A stretch of 64,000 nucleotides of DNA, from NCBI GenBank assembly GCA_035550215.1, contig DASZPM010000027.1:124001-188000 (forward strand), read 5' to 3'. The notes beneath the pieces were generated by a model, which worked only from the letters and a program-made list of their open reading frames with translations, made no database searches and had not been told where the DNA came from. Position 1 is the first letter of the stretch, and the number at the start of each line of letters is the position of its first letter. This DNA comes from JABDFW01 sp035550215 (GTDB taxonomy: Bacteria > Bacteroidota > Bacteroidia > Chitinophagales > Chitinophagaceae). Made by a program: the position numbers and the translations under genes. Of this stretch, positions 1 through 9,146 are shown piece by piece.

Positions 1-951
1 AAGGCAGCGGGGAAACTGGAGAATAAGGTGCTGTATAACGGTAAGGAGTTGCAGCACAAGGAGTTTAGCGATGGAAATGGATTGGAGTGGGAGGATTATG
101 GGGCAAGGATGTATGATGAGCAGATAGGAAGATTTTTTGTACAAGATGTACTTGCTGAAAAATATTTTTCTCTAAATCCCTATCAGTATTGTGCAAATTC
201 TCCAGTAAATTTTATTGATGAAAATGGCGATTTTATCACCATCGAAAAAAGAGATGAGCATGGAAATCTTCTCTTATCACTGATGTATCAAGATGGAAAA
301 GCTTACTATTACAAAATGGGAGCGGATAATCAACCAGTGAAACTAGGAGAGTGGGATGGTTCTGATGAGTTTATTAAGCAAACCGTTATTGATTTAATAT
401 CAATATCGAATACCCCTGCCGGTAAAACAATTGTTGAAGACTTAGTGGGATATGAAGGAAGGTTTGATATTGAAGAGGCCAAATATTTAAATCAAACTAC
501 AACGGTGGGCACAAATAATGGCGCACTAACTCATTATTATCAAAAGGGGGGAAGTAACGTGGATGCCACAATTAACAAAAGTCAAGTTGTTTTAGGTCAC
601 GAACTTTTCCATGCTTGGGCGGGAGAATTTACTAAAGTTCAATTGGGCAGCAGTGTATCAGACCATTTGAGCAGAGAAAAGGGAGCAGTGGCATTTGAAA
701 ATTATTTAAGAGCATATTTTGGAGAAAAAGTTATGCGAACTCACTACGCAATAGATCCTGACGATAAAAATCAGGATTATGAAGTTGCAAGTGGTGACGT
801 AAATGTTGCTAAAAATTACAAACTCCCCCCAAAGAATCGGCGCGCCATAATTTATGAGAAAGCTCCAGCGGATCATACTACATCTGGAGATCATCCAGTT
901 TTATATAAACCTTTTGTTCCAAGGTATATTAAGACTGGCATTAAGTGGTAA
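1..951 (+). CDS. Rhs-repeat core protein, C-terminal end with metallopeptidase-like toxin tip (partial)
   Basis: The frame is open from the first base, so the 5' end lies outside the window. Residues just inside the window match the Rhs-associated core of Bacteroidota (YGARMYDEQIGRF, then NPYQYCANSPVNFID), which normally ends the conserved shell of a polymorphic toxin. The variable tip that follows carries GHELFHAW at about 595-618, a zinc-metallopeptidase HExxH motif. Downstream is a Glu-rich stretch with FENYLRAYFG, resembling the third-ligand region of NleD/M91-like effector peptidases; that family assignment is inference. The next gene on the same strand may encode the immunity protein. 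The core and HExxH motif are clear; target and delivery route are unknown. Confidence 0.85.
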   Translation, partial: KAAGKLENKVLYNGKELQHKEFSDGNGLEWEDYGARMYDEQIGRFFVQDVLAEKYFSLNPYQYCANSPVNFIDENGDFITIEKRDEHGNLLLSLMYQDGKAYYYKMGADNQPVKLGEWDGSDEFIKQTVIDLISISNTPAGKTIVEDLVGYEGRFDIEEAKYLNQTTTVGTNNGALTHYYQKGGSNVDATINKSQVVLGHELFHAWAGEFTKVQLGSSVSDHLSREKGAVAFENYLRAYFGEKVMRTHYAIDPDDKNQDYEVASGDVNVAKNYKLPPKNRRAIIYEKAPADHTTSGDHPVLYKPFVPRYIKTGIKW

Positions 952-991
952 AATATAAGTTTTAAATTAATGCATAGTAAAATATAAAAAA

Positions 992-1468
992 ATGAAAAAA
1001 GATGTCAATATCAAAAGAAACATTAATTTTAAATCTTTAATAATAGGAAGTTTAAAGGTTTTTCTATTAGCGCCGATCTTTTGCTCTATTTTTTTTCTCA
1101 ATTGCAATCACTTATCGTCTTCGGCGAAACTTTCATTATGTTTTGATTCCGCGAGTATTAAAAAGAAAAAAGAAATATCATTTTCTGACATTGGAAATAT
1201 AGATACTTACAAAAATCAATATATTCAAATTGATGGATATTTTCATTTTGGCTTTGAAGATGTAGCACTATATCCATCAAGAAATTCGTCAAGCTCTGAA
1301 GCGTTATGGATTGATTTTGATTCAGCCTTTCCAAACAATTTGTCCAAGGAGTTGGAGAGTTTAAATCGAAAGCAAGTAAGCGTTTTAGGTGTTCTAGATA
1401 AAGCTGACCGTTATAGCAATTATTATCGAGCTAGTCTTGTTCGCGTGATTTGTATAAAAGAGAAATAG
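992..1468 (+). CDS. Small predicted lipoprotein or membrane-anchored protein, candidate immunity protein
   Basis: 158 residues with a positively charged start and one long hydrophobic segment (about 17-37) ending in FFLNC, which could be a lipobox. The remainder is polar and beta-rich (YIQIDGYFHFGFEDVALYPS), with a feel of a small OB-like barrel, but I do not recognise a family. It starts 40 bp after the Rhs toxin on the same strand and shares its AT-rich composition, the usual place for a cognate immunity protein. A periplasm-facing anchor would fit neutralising an incoming peptidase there. The role is inferred from position only. Confidence 0.55.
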   Translation: MKKDVNIKRNINFKSLIIGSLKVFLLAPIFCSIFFLNCNHLSSSAKLSLCFDSASIKKKKEISFSDIGNIDTYKNQYIQIDGYFHFGFEDVALYPSRNSSSSEALWIDFDSAFPNNLSKELESLNRKQVSVLGVLDKADRYSNYYRASLVRVICIKEK

Positions 1469-1564
1469 ATTTTCGACATTTTTATTCAATTGCTTAAAAA
1501 GTGTCTAAACAGTTGCAGTATAATTAATATCATTACCCATTGGGTTGAGTTTTGCTAACTAAAA

Positions 1565-1585
1565 AAGGAGCATTATCTGCTCCTT
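1565..1585 (-). terminator. Intrinsic terminator of the double-HTH gene
   Basis: Perfect 8-bp stem AAGGAGCA/TGCTCCTT with a 5-base loop. Read on the minus strand it is followed by a run of T (the A-run at 1561-1566). It sits directly after the stop of the regulator at 1589-2044. Confidence 0.75.
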
Positions 1586-1588
1586 CGG

Positions 1589-2044
1589 CTAATTTGTTTT
1601 CAGTATTTTGTTCAGCTTTTCCAATGAAGCCACCTGCGGGCTGTTTTCCCTTGTTTCCCAGGCATTAATAGTCGTCGCATTTACTCCAACTTTTCTTCCC
1701 ATTTGGCGTTGAGTAAGGCTCTTTGTGTAACGGTATTTCAGAATCCTTCCACCTAGGGTGTTAGTGTCATGGTTAAAAGGATAATAACCAAGAAACTGGA
1801 TGATTCTCTTGTAATACTTTATTTGAGGCTGTGAACGGTTATTTTCCCACCCGCTCAGGCTTTCTTCACAAACACCCAGCAGACTCGCAACTTCAGTTTG
1901 CAATAACTTCCTGTCAACCCTAACTTTGCGGATATGATCACCTATGGTGTGTAATTCAAGCGGATATGGAGTACCTTTTAGCTTTGGAACGCGTTTTACT
2001 TTTCTTTGAATTATCAACGCAACAGTGAAGATGTGGTTTTTCAA
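1589..2044 (-). CDS. XRE-type regulator with two helix-turn-helix domains
   Basis: 151 residues. Two Cro/C1-type HTH units lie in tandem: about 34-88 (IGDHIRKVRVDRKLLQTEVA, then SLSGWENNRSQP) and about 96-148 (RILKYRYTKSLTQRQMG, then TINAWETRENSP). The W-E-N/T-R signature of the recognition region appears in both. The first 30 residues are basic and outside the fold, so the true start may be further in. It reads towards the Rhs module and ends in its own hairpin terminator, so it is a separate transcript. A DNA-binding repressor is the expected role; the target is unknown. Confidence 0.75.
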   Translation of the reverse strand: MKNHIFTVALIIQRKVKRVPKLKGTPYPLELHTIGDHIRKVRVDRKLLQTEVASLLGVCEESLSGWENNRSQPQIKYYKRIIQFLGYYPFNHDTNTLGGRILKYRYTKSLTQRQMGRKVGVNATTINAWETRENSPQVASLEKLNKILKTN

Positions 2045-2161
2045 TCATCCCAACAAAAGATGTTAACTTATACTGGCGGGTTTAGATTTTTCCTTTCGCA
2101 TAAGTTTTTGTTCTTCCTGCATTATTGTGCAGCCGTAGCTTGCTGCCTGTAAGAAAGGAGT

Positions 2162-2611
2162 ATGAGAAATTCCCTCCCGGTTTTAATAAGTTGTTTGCTG
2201 GTACTGCTGTTTGGCTATGCTGCGGCCAGCAAACTGCTGGACATCCCGCAGTACCTGGCCGACATGCACCGCCAGCCGCTGCCGGCATGGCTGGTGGGCG
2301 CGCTGGTGTGGCTGGTACCGCTGCTGGAGATACTTGTATGTGCTGCGCTGTTATCTGTGCGCACACGTAAAGCAGGCTTTTGGGGCGCAGCGGTCTTGCT
2401 GTCGGTATTCACCGGCTATACCGTACTCGCCCTCGGCGGGTATTTTGGAAAAATCCCCTGTTCCTGCGGCGGAATCATCAAAGGCCTGACCTGGGCCCAG
2501 CATGCCTGGCTGAATCTAACGTTTTTTACACTCGCGGTTGCGGGTCTTATCCTCGAACATAAAGAGGTTATTGCAATACACAGGGACCGCCGAAAACCTG
2601 TAACAGAGTAG
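2162..2611 (+). CDS. MauE/DoxX-like redox-associated membrane protein
   Basis: 149 residues with four hydrophobic helices. The segment GKIPCSCGGIIKGLTWAQHAWLN holds the CxCGG pair and the W-x2-H-x3-N signature shared by MauE/DoxX-type membrane proteins of Bacteroidota, which often accompany thioredoxin-like and SusCD genes. An AAGGAG ribosome-binding site lies just upstream at about 2154-2159. The two cysteines suggest thiol/disulfide exchange at the membrane (inference). Its GC-rich composition matches the SusCD block rather than the AT-rich Rhs region. Confidence 0.75.
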   Translation: MRNSLPVLISCLLVLLFGYAAASKLLDIPQYLADMHRQPLPAWLVGALVWLVPLLEILVCAALLSVRTRKAGFWGAAVLLSVFTGYTVLALGGYFGKIPCSCGGIIKGLTWAQHAWLNLTFFTLAVAGLILEHKEVIAIHRDRRKPVTE

Positions 2612-2634
2612 GCATCATTGCTAAAATTTTATGT

Positions 2635-2961
2635 ATGAAAAAGTTGCTTTCCCTTTTGCCCGCCCTGGCGCTGATGACTGCCACCGTGGGCGCGCTGGCC
2701 ACAGCGCCGCACAAGTTTGCGAAAAAATGGTTCGTGTACAGCGGCACCGGCGACCCCGGCCTGAATTCCAATTACAGCCTGGCGCCCTCAAATGGCGCCG
2801 ACCCGGGCTGCCCAACGCCGCCTACGACGGTTTGTGCCGTACAGGCAGACCCGTCTTCCGGCAACAGCAACCGGCCCGACCAGACCGAGCTGACGACTAT
2901 TGACGGTGCCAGCAGCGGGTTTACCACCAGCGCCGCCAACCTCGAATACCATTCAAGGTAA
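2635..2961 (+). CDS. DUF6520-like small exported protein
   Basis: 108 residues with a clear signal peptide (MKKLLSLLPALALMTATVGALA) and a short polar, Cys-containing mature part (CPTPPTTVCAVQ). This layout matches the small DUF6520 proteins that commonly follow MauE/DoxX-like genes in Bacteroidota; the family call rests on layout. It starts 23 bp after the MauE-like gene, so both are probably one transcript ending at the hairpin at 2983-3010. No biochemical role is known. Confidence 0.65.
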   Translation: MKKLLSLLPALALMTATVGALATAPHKFAKKWFVYSGTGDPGLNSNYSLAPSNGADPGCPTPPTTVCAVQADPSSGNSNRPDQTELTTIDGASSGFTTSAANLEYHSR

Positions 2962-2982
2962 TAAGCACAGGCAATGGCATGT

Positions 2983-3010
2983 AAAAAGCCAGCCCCGCGG
3001 CTGGCTTTTT
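2983..3010. terminator. Bidirectional intrinsic terminator
   Basis: A 12-bp perfect inverted repeat (AAAAAGCCAGCC / GGCTGGCTTTTT) with a 4-base loop lies between the convergent DUF6520-like and SusD genes. The A-run and T-run at its ends allow it to work on both strands. Confidence 0.85.
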
Positions 3011-3021
3011 GATGGAAGGGT

Positions 3022-4377
3022 TTAGCGTTGATTCTGCGAAAGCCCGGAGGTTTTGACGACGATATCCGGGATATAAAACGTGTACCGCGGGTCGCCGGGC
3101 GGCAGCGTTATCACCGCCGCGTTGACCACCCGCGTGAGCGTCACCGCGAAGCGTTTGTCCAAGTTCAGCCGCCGGAGGTCCAGCCAGCGCATCCCCCGGC
3201 CCGCGAGTTCTTTGCGGCGGTGTTCCAGCACCAGCCGCAGCGCGTCTTCCGCGTTGCCGGCCGTAAACGGGTGGAACTTCCCCGCCTGCCAGCGGTTGAC
3301 CAACAGCGTGTTCAGCATCTCAAGCGCCTTCGCCGTTTGCCCCAGCCGCGCATAACATTCAGCGGCGATAAGGTATTGCTCGTCCGTCGCCAGGCCAATA
3401 AAAGGCACGTCGTAATAATTAGAGCCCGCGTAACTCCCTTTGAAGCTGTGGTAGCCGCCCCCGCTGGCGTAGAAATACAGGTGTTTGCGCAGGTCATTAT
3501 CATCATAGGAAGCATACAGCACCGTATCCGTTTTGGCTGTGGGGGAGAAGATGGCCCTGTTCTGCAGCGCTTCGGCGTGGAAGGTGACTTCCGGCCCAAG
3601 GCTCTTAAAAGGCGTGGCGGCAAAGCTGTCTACCGTATTATAATCCTCCAGCGTATTATACCCTGCAAGGCTTTTATTGGCCGCGTCCAGCGCCGTGGCA
3701 TAGTCTGCCATCGTCAGCGCCACCCGTGCCAGCAGCGCCCAGGCGGCGGCCCGGTTGGGGCGACTAAGGTGGTCGCGTGTGTCAGGTAACAGCGTGCAGG
3801 CTTCCTGCAGGTCTGTGTATATCCTGTCATAGCACTCCTTCAGCGAAGGGCGGGTGACGGGCTCGTTCACATCACTGGTGAGCCGGAGCGGGATACCGGG
3901 CGTGGTAGCTGCCGCCGCACTGTCATAAGGGGCTGCAAAATACTCCGCGGCGTAAAACAGGGCAAAGGCCCGGAAAAACAGCGCCTGCCCCCGGATGTAA
4001 TCATAGTCCGCCGCATTTTGCGGGGTGCGTGCATTTTTGCCCACCGTTTCCAGCGCCATATTGGCCGCTAGGATATTGTTGTACAGGAACTTCCAGGAGA
4101 CGTCGCTGGTCGAAAAAAACGCGCCTGTAGCCCAGGTGTAGTTGTCCTGCAGCGTGGTGGGCAGGGAAAGCAGGCTCGCGGGCAGGAGAAAATGGTCGTC
4201 TTCCGACTCCGCCGCGATAGAGGGATAAAACGTGTTCATCTGCGTATAATTGTCGAGCAGCGCCTGCGCGTCCGCCAGCGTCGCCGGCTGTACGAGCGAC
4301 TTATCCGTCTTGCCGTCGAGGTATTTTTTGCACCCGCAGCAAAGCATTAAAACAACCACTAAATATTTTATCTTCAT
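3022..4377 (-). CDS. SusD/RagB-family nutrient-binding outer-membrane lipoprotein
   Basis: 451 residues. A lipoprotein signal ends in LCCGCKKYLDG (acylated Cys near residue 16), typical of SusD proteins. The interior has the helical SusD layout, with conserved-style segments YIRGQALFFRAFALFYAAEYF and AWALLARVALTMADYATAL (TPR-like helices), and the C-terminal RRKELAGRGMRWLDLRRL motif found in most family members. It follows the SusC gene by 17 bp in the same operon and should form the lid over that transporter. The substrate cannot be read from the sequence; no glycoside hydrolase lies nearby. Confidence 0.93.
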   Translation of the reverse strand: MKIKYLVVVLMLCCGCKKYLDGKTDKSLVQPATLADAQALLDNYTQMNTFYPSIAAESEDDHFLLPASLLSLPTTLQDNYTWATGAFFSTSDVSWKFLYNNILAANMALETVGKNARTPQNAADYDYIRGQALFFRAFALFYAAEYFAAPYDSAAAATTPGIPLRLTSDVNEPVTRPSLKECYDRIYTDLQEACTLLPDTRDHLSRPNRAAAWALLARVALTMADYATALDAANKSLAGYNTLEDYNTVDSFAATPFKSLGPEVTFHAEALQNRAIFSPTAKTDTVLYASYDDNDLRKHLYFYASGGGYHSFKGSYAGSNYYDVPFIGLATDEQYLIAAECYARLGQTAKALEMLNTLLVNRWQAGKFHPFTAGNAEDALRLVLEHRRKELAGRGMRWLDLRRLNLDKRFAVTLTRVVNAAVITLPPGDPRYTFYIPDIVVKTSGLSQNQR

Positions 4378-4394
4378 ACTGTTATATTAAGTAA

Positions 4395-7300
4395 TTAAAA
4401 ATTTGCTGTAATCCCCAGGGCGACACTGAACGGCGCGGGCATCCCGCTGCCGTAATCCGGGTCTATCCCGTCCTTATTCGCCCGCCAGAGGATGGCGATA
4501 TTCGACGCATAGAGCGAGAACTGCAGTTGTTTCCAGCGGTAGCCCAGCCGGATGTCCTGCAGCCGTACCACCCCGCCCTTGTCCACTGTCGCCTCCGAGA
4601 GTGTATAAAACTGGTCCCGGTACGCGTCGGCTGGGTACACCATGGAAGGCACGTCCGTATGCGCCTCGTCCCCCGGCTGCTGCCAGCGGCGGGTAAAATC
4701 GCTGTTGCCCACCCACTGGTTAAAGAGCGCGGTATAGTTCACCGAGGTCTTACGGAACACGTACCCAAAACGGTAGCCGATATTAAAAGACAGGCTGAAC
4801 GCCTTGTAGCTTACCGTATGGAGCCAGTTCCCGAAGACCGGCGGCCTTGTCGTGCCGCTCACCACCAGGTCGTCCCAGTTGGGGGTGTTCACTATCGAAG
4901 CATAGTCCTGGCTTTGCTTACCATCCACGTACCCAACAGGGTTGCCCGTGGTGTGGTCCAGCCCGCCCCAGCGGTAGGAGATAAGGGCGTAAGGGTCCTG
5001 CCCTTCGATGGGGTTGATGGAGTACCCGAAGCCCGCGTAGGCCCCTTTATCATCCCCGTTCAATAAATATTTTGTCACCTTGTTCCGCACATAAGAAAAC
5101 AGCAACATGCTCTCCCAGCGCACGGGGCCTTTCAGCAGGACGGCATTGAGTTTCAGGTCCAGGCCCTGCCCGGTGATATCCGCGGTATTTTCCTGCATAA
5201 AAGCGAGGCCGAGGGTAGGGTCCACCGGCGAGAGCGCGATCACGTCTACCGATTTTTTATGGTAGTAGTCCACGCTGCCCGACAGCCTGCCCCCGAATAG
5301 ACTGACGTCCGCCCCGAGGTTAAGCATCGCCGTCTGCTCCCAGCGCAGGTCGTCGTTGGACAGCGTATGCACGAGCGCGTAGGGCAGGTTTGTATGGTAA
5401 TTGGGCGGGTAGTATTCGATGGTCGGCAGCGCGGCCAGCCCCGGCACCACGTTGCCGCTTTTGCCATACGTGGCCCTGAACCGCAGCGCGGGAGAAACCT
5501 TGTACGCCAGCCCCGAAGACCAGAGCGGCACCCCTTTTTGGTTGGTATGCACCCCGAAAAGGTTCGAGGCATCTTTACGCACCGAACCCGACACCGTCCA
5601 GCGGCCGAAAGTATAAGCTGCATTGGCATACACCGATACAAAGCGGTTCAGCACGTCTGAAAACGACAGGTTACTGGGCACCGCGTTATACCCCAGCCCG
5701 TCCCAGAGCGGGTAGCTGTTCAAAAAATCCACGTTGGCAAACGTGAGGGTATTGTCGTCATACCCGTATACCCTGTAGGAAGAGGCGGTGCTGCGCGTTT
5801 GGCGTATTTCGCCACCCGCGATGGCGGAAAGTTCGCCTTTGCCGAAACGGCGGGTATAATTTACCTGCCCGCGCAGGCCATAGGATACCAGCCTGTTCTC
5901 CGTGCGATCTAAAATACCCCCCGCAGGTACGGTATGAATAAGCCCTGGCCCGTCATCAAACGTGTACAGGTTATAGAGGTTCCGTGCCGTATAGCTGCTG
6001 GCGTTATAATACTCCCGCCCGGAGAACAGCGATTGCTCCAGCTGCCCGTTTACGGATAAACTAAGGTCATGGTTTACATGGTAAGCAACACCGGCCGTCA
6101 GCAGCAGGTCATGGGAAGCGGACGTGTTATCCGCCCCGCGGATGTCACTGAGGGGTTTGTAGGACCAGTCGCCGAGCAGGCCCCCGCCGGTGGTATCCGC
6201 CCAGGAAGCGCGGTAATCCCGCGGCACCGCCAGCGGGTTACCATTATTATCTGCCAGCCTTGCATACGGGTACAGCGCCGTTTTACCACTGCCGGGACTG
6301 ATCGGTGACTGGCCGTCCGCCACCCCCGCCGCGTAGGTATATTGCAACCCAACAGAAATCTCCAGCCCTTTGAGTGGTTTGATACCCACATCAGAGCGGA
6401 AAGTCGCCCTTTGCTGCCGGTCATACTCCACAGCAGACGGCACCCCGTCATAGCCGCCGCTGAAACGGTAATGCAGGCTTTCGTTACCGCCTGCATACGA
6501 CAAAGCATATTGCTGCGACACAGCAGAACGGTACAGGTACTTCGAATAATCATTGCGTACATCAAAAGAAGCCAGCTTGTCAATGTCAGACGCAGGCGCC
6601 CCGGAAGCGAGCATTTCGACAACAGGCGATATGACCGGGTGCTGGGGACTGGATAGGTCATCGTCGTAAAATCCCTGCGAAAAAAGGTATTTTTCGACGG
6701 AAATAAAATCCTTCGAATCCAGGAAATCCCGGCTGTAAAAAACGTCCGGTTTGGCGGTAAAAATCGTATTGGCGGTAAATGACAAGGCAGGCTTTGCATT
6801 AAACGCCGCTTTCTTTGTCGTAATTACGATGACGCCGTTGCCCGCCCGGGAGCCCCAGATGGACGCCGCCGCCGCGTCTTTCAAAACGGTCACACTTTCT
6901 ATATCATTGGGATTTAAATTATTCAAATCCCCTTCATACGGAAAATTGTCCAGGACGATCAGGGGCGATGTAGCGTTCGCCGACAGGGTGCTGATACCCC
7001 TGATATATAACTCCGAAGTACCATTTACTTTCGAAAAAAACAAACCGGAGGTCACCCCCTCCAGCCGCGCCAGCGCACCGGTAGAAATCTCCCGGTTGTA
7101 TAAAGCAGCATCGATCTTATCAAAAGAACCGGTCGCCCTTTCTTTGGACAAGACCTGGTAACCCGTGCTGACCGTCACCCCGGCCAATGCAGCGGTGTCT
7201 TTCAAAAGCACGACGCGCATACCCGAAAAAGCTGGCACACGCATAGCAACATACCCTACATAACTGACAAGCAGCGTATCCGGCAAATGCGCATCGAGCA

Positions 7301-7460
7301 CGAAATAACCCGCGGCATCTGTAAAGGTTGTCTTATGTGTATGGACCGCATACACAGATGCCCCTTCTAAAGGAGCATTGTTTTCTCCAAATATATACCC
7401 GGAAACCTGCCCGAAAACATAGCAGGGCCAAAAGCAAAATAAAATAAGTATTGTTTTCAT
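4395..7460 (-). CDS. SusC/RagA-family TonB-dependent outer-membrane transporter
   Basis: 1021 residues. A signal peptide (to about 17) is followed by a carboxypeptidase-regulatory-like beta-sandwich (about 18-90, with FTDAAGYFVL). The TonB plug comes next (about 110-225), with LYIRGISTLSANATSPLIVLDN and the SusC hallmark VTVLKDAAAASIWGSRAGNGVIVITTK, then a long beta-barrel ending in a terminal phenylalanine. There is no STN domain, so control through a FecR-type anti-sigma is not expected. It overlaps the reading frame upstream by 4 bp, consistent with translational coupling to the broken TlpA-like gene. Confidence 0.95.
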   Translation of the reverse strand: MKTILILFCFWPCYVFGQVSGYIFGENNAPLEGASVYAVHTHKTTFTDAAGYFVLDAHLPDTLLVSYVGYVAMRVPAFSGMRVVLLKDTAALAGVTVSTGYQVLSKERATGSFDKIDAALYNREISTGALARLEGVTSGLFFSKVNGTSELYIRGISTLSANATSPLIVLDNFPYEGDLNNLNPNDIESVTVLKDAAAASIWGSRAGNGVIVITTKKAAFNAKPALSFTANTIFTAKPDVFYSRDFLDSKDFISVEKYLFSQGFYDDDLSSPQHPVISPVVEMLASGAPASDIDKLASFDVRNDYSKYLYRSAVSQQYALSYAGGNESLHYRFSGGYDGVPSAVEYDRQQRATFRSDVGIKPLKGLEISVGLQYTYAAGVADGQSPISPGSGKTALYPYARLADNNGNPLAVPRDYRASWADTTGGGLLGDWSYKPLSDIRGADNTSASHDLLLTAGVAYHVNHDLSLSVNGQLEQSLFSGREYYNASSYTARNLYNLYTFDDGPGLIHTVPAGGILDRTENRLVSYGLRGQVNYTRRFGKGELSAIAGGEIRQTRSTASSYRVYGYDDNTLTFANVDFLNSYPLWDGLGYNAVPSNLSFSDVLNRFVSVYANAAYTFGRWTVSGSVRKDASNLFGVHTNQKGVPLWSSGLAYKVSPALRFRATYGKSGNVVPGLAALPTIEYYPPNYHTNLPYALVHTLSNDDLRWEQTAMLNLGADVSLFGGRLSGSVDYYHKKSVDVIALSPVDPTLGLAFMQENTADITGQGLDLKLNAVLLKGPVRWESMLLFSYVRNKVTKYLLNGDDKGAYAGFGYSINPIEGQDPYALISYRWGGLDHTTGNPVGYVDGKQSQDYASIVNTPNWDDLVVSGTTRPPVFGNWLHTVSYKAFSLSFNIGYRFGYVFRKTSVNYTALFNQWVGNSDFTRRWQQPGDEAHTDVPSMVYPADAYRDQFYTLSEATVDKGGVVRLQDIRLGYRWKQLQFSLYASNIAILWRANKDGIDPDYGSGMPAPFSVALGITANF

Positions 7461-8491
7461 TCAACAGTTGTTTTGGTGGAATAATCTTGTATCGTCAGCA
7501 TCCATGTTTTGCGCAACGCCGGATGCAGCAGCGTATCGGGAAAGTTTTTATCCAGCAGCACCGGCCTGCCCGTGTAGTTTTTGTTCAAATCATACAGCCT
7601 ATCACCAGAAGCATTGGTCAATAACACTTTTGTATTGGTATAACTATAACTGGCTTTGATGTGCAGGTAGAACCCAAGGTCAGCCAGCACTTTATTTTGC
7701 CAGCCGGCCAGCGGCAGTACCGCCCTGTAGCAATACCTTGCCTTTGCATCAAACTGGTCCATGTAATCCCGCGAAGCATCATAAACAAATAGGGAAGAAT
7801 CGGGTACTTTCAGCAGCACATGAGAAGGCGGCAAAGAAGTACAGTTAAATACCTGCCGCAGCATATCCACAACACGCAGGTTTACAAGAGCAACGGAGAC
7901 CAACCCCCCGGCAGAATCAACACGAACAGTGGCCGTCACGGGCAGCGAGGGCCGGAAGTGCGAAAGCGAGGAAAAATAGACCGTTGTGTCCGCCCCGATA
8001 TCAGAGCCGTCGCGCTTGACCGGCCAATGCACCGGTACGCCCGATAAAACGGATTAAATATTGTCGTACTTTACGTACTGGGAAATCGTGATGGCCTTCA
8101 CGACGCGGTCCGTGCCAATCCATATAACATGCGAGATAGAGGAATGCGGGAAGTACCGGCAAAGCAAAGTATCGCCGATGATAAAGGGCAAAGAAATGCG
8201 TTTACCGATAGCATTGTGCGCCTTAAAATAGGCGACACGGGCCGAGTCCTCGTAGGTGACGGGGATAACCTGTAAACGGTCCCCGAATACCCGCTGGAGG
8301 CTGTCCATGCGGTCCAGCGCCTCGATGCAGCCGCTGCAGGAGGTCGCCATAAAGTCGAGGATGACCAGCTTGCCGGGGGAAAGAAAGGAAAACGGGGCAG
8401 GAGGGACGGTGTCCCCAATATCCAACACCTGGGCAAAAGAATGGTTCAGTAACAGCCAAAGGATGGCCATTACGCAAAAAAAGCGTTTCAT
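7457..8491 (-). pseudogene. TlpA-like thioredoxin-fold protein, split by an in-frame stop
   Basis: Two consecutive reading frames lie in the same phase, separated only by a TAA at 8054-8056. The first part (start chosen at the ATG at 8491, giving signal peptide MKRFFCVMAILWLLLNHSFA) holds the thioredoxin-like fold with an intact CxxC (TSCSGC) and ends ...YVKYDNI. Reading through the stop continues SVLSGVPVHWPVKRDG, the usual continuation in TlpA-like proteins of SusCD loci, and then the accessory C-terminal domain. One base change (for example CAA or AAA to TAA) explains the split. The rest is uneroded, so the loss is recent, or there is readthrough, or the redox half is made alone. Confidence 0.8.
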
Positions 8492-8596
8492 GAGAAGTAG
8501 TTTTAAGAAGCATAAAAATTTGGAAACCATCATGGTTTGGTCAGCCGGGAACGGCCATCCGCTGCCATGATGAAAAAACTATAGTAGGGAAAAATG

Positions 8597-8845
8597 CTAT
8601 ACGGGATTCTTGGGTTTCTTGGCGTACTGTGTTTTAAGCAGGCTCAGGGCGTGGCTTTTCATAGCAATCTTTTTAAGTCGCCCAACAAAGCGGAAGTTCT
8701 TATGGTACTGCACAACAACATTCGCCCGCCTGCCTATAGGCACAAAGCCACTCGCCAGCAGTTGCAAAGCAAGGTAGCGCAGCACAAAATTCAGCTCCCG
8801 CAATGGCAGGCTATCAAGAGAAGAAATGTATTGGTCTCGGGCCAT
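8597..8845 (-). CDS. Small hypothetical protein
   Basis: 82 residues, basic at the C-terminus (LLKTQYAKKPKNPV), starting MARDQYISSLDSLPLRELNF. It lies upstream of, and on the same strand as, the TlpA-SusC-SusD genes. Composition and helix pattern (LRELNFVLRYLALQLLASG) look protein-like, but I recognise no family. A plus-strand frame over the same bases (8594-8881) looks less natural. Moderate to low confidence that this is a gene. Confidence 0.4.
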   Translation of the reverse strand: MARDQYISSLDSLPLRELNFVLRYLALQLLASGFVPIGRRANVVVQYHKNFRFVGRLKKIAMKSHALSLLKTQYAKKPKNPV

Positions 8846-8916
8846 GTTACAAAGTCTTTAAAAATTCGAGAGTCTTTGTAAGCTGCGACAAAAAAATAGC
8901 GTGGAACTCCGCTTAC

Positions 8917-9019
8917 CGTTCTGAGGCCGTAGGAAGCCTTGCCACAATAAGGGAGCCCACGCCGTAGCATGAGCCCTTCACTTATTGTCTTGTGGCGTGA
9001 AAGTTCCTACGTTTCAGAA
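8917..9019. repeat. Palindromic element, nested inverted repeats
   Basis: The outer arms GTTCTGAGGCCGTAGGAA (8917-8934) and TTCCTACGTTTCAGAAC (9003-9019) are near-perfect reverse complements. Inside them, GCCACAATAAG (8940-8950) pairs with CTTATTG..TTGTGGC (8980-8995). The ~100-base unit can fold into one long interrupted hairpin in an otherwise empty interval (8846-9146). It resembles REP- or MITE-like elements; no protein is encoded in it. Confidence 0.55.
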
Positions 9020-9146
9020 CAAGACTCTAAGCGATCATCTCAATTAGTTTAAGAAGAATCGCAAAAATGAACATGCAATATAAGAAATATTCCTATACAT
9101 ATATAGGAAGTATCCAAATAATGTTTGACTTCCTTGCGACACAAGA

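Noticed and set aside
2082..2412. Overlapping frames around the MauE-like gene on both strands
   Set aside because: Low-complexity Ala/Pro/Arg translations without motifs; the 2162-2611 frame has TM helices and family signature.
3028..7161. Several long plus-strand frames opposite the SusC/SusD genes
   Set aside because: They are antisense shadows in GC-rich coding DNA, rich in Arg/Pro/His, with no domains; the minus-strand proteins fully explain the region.
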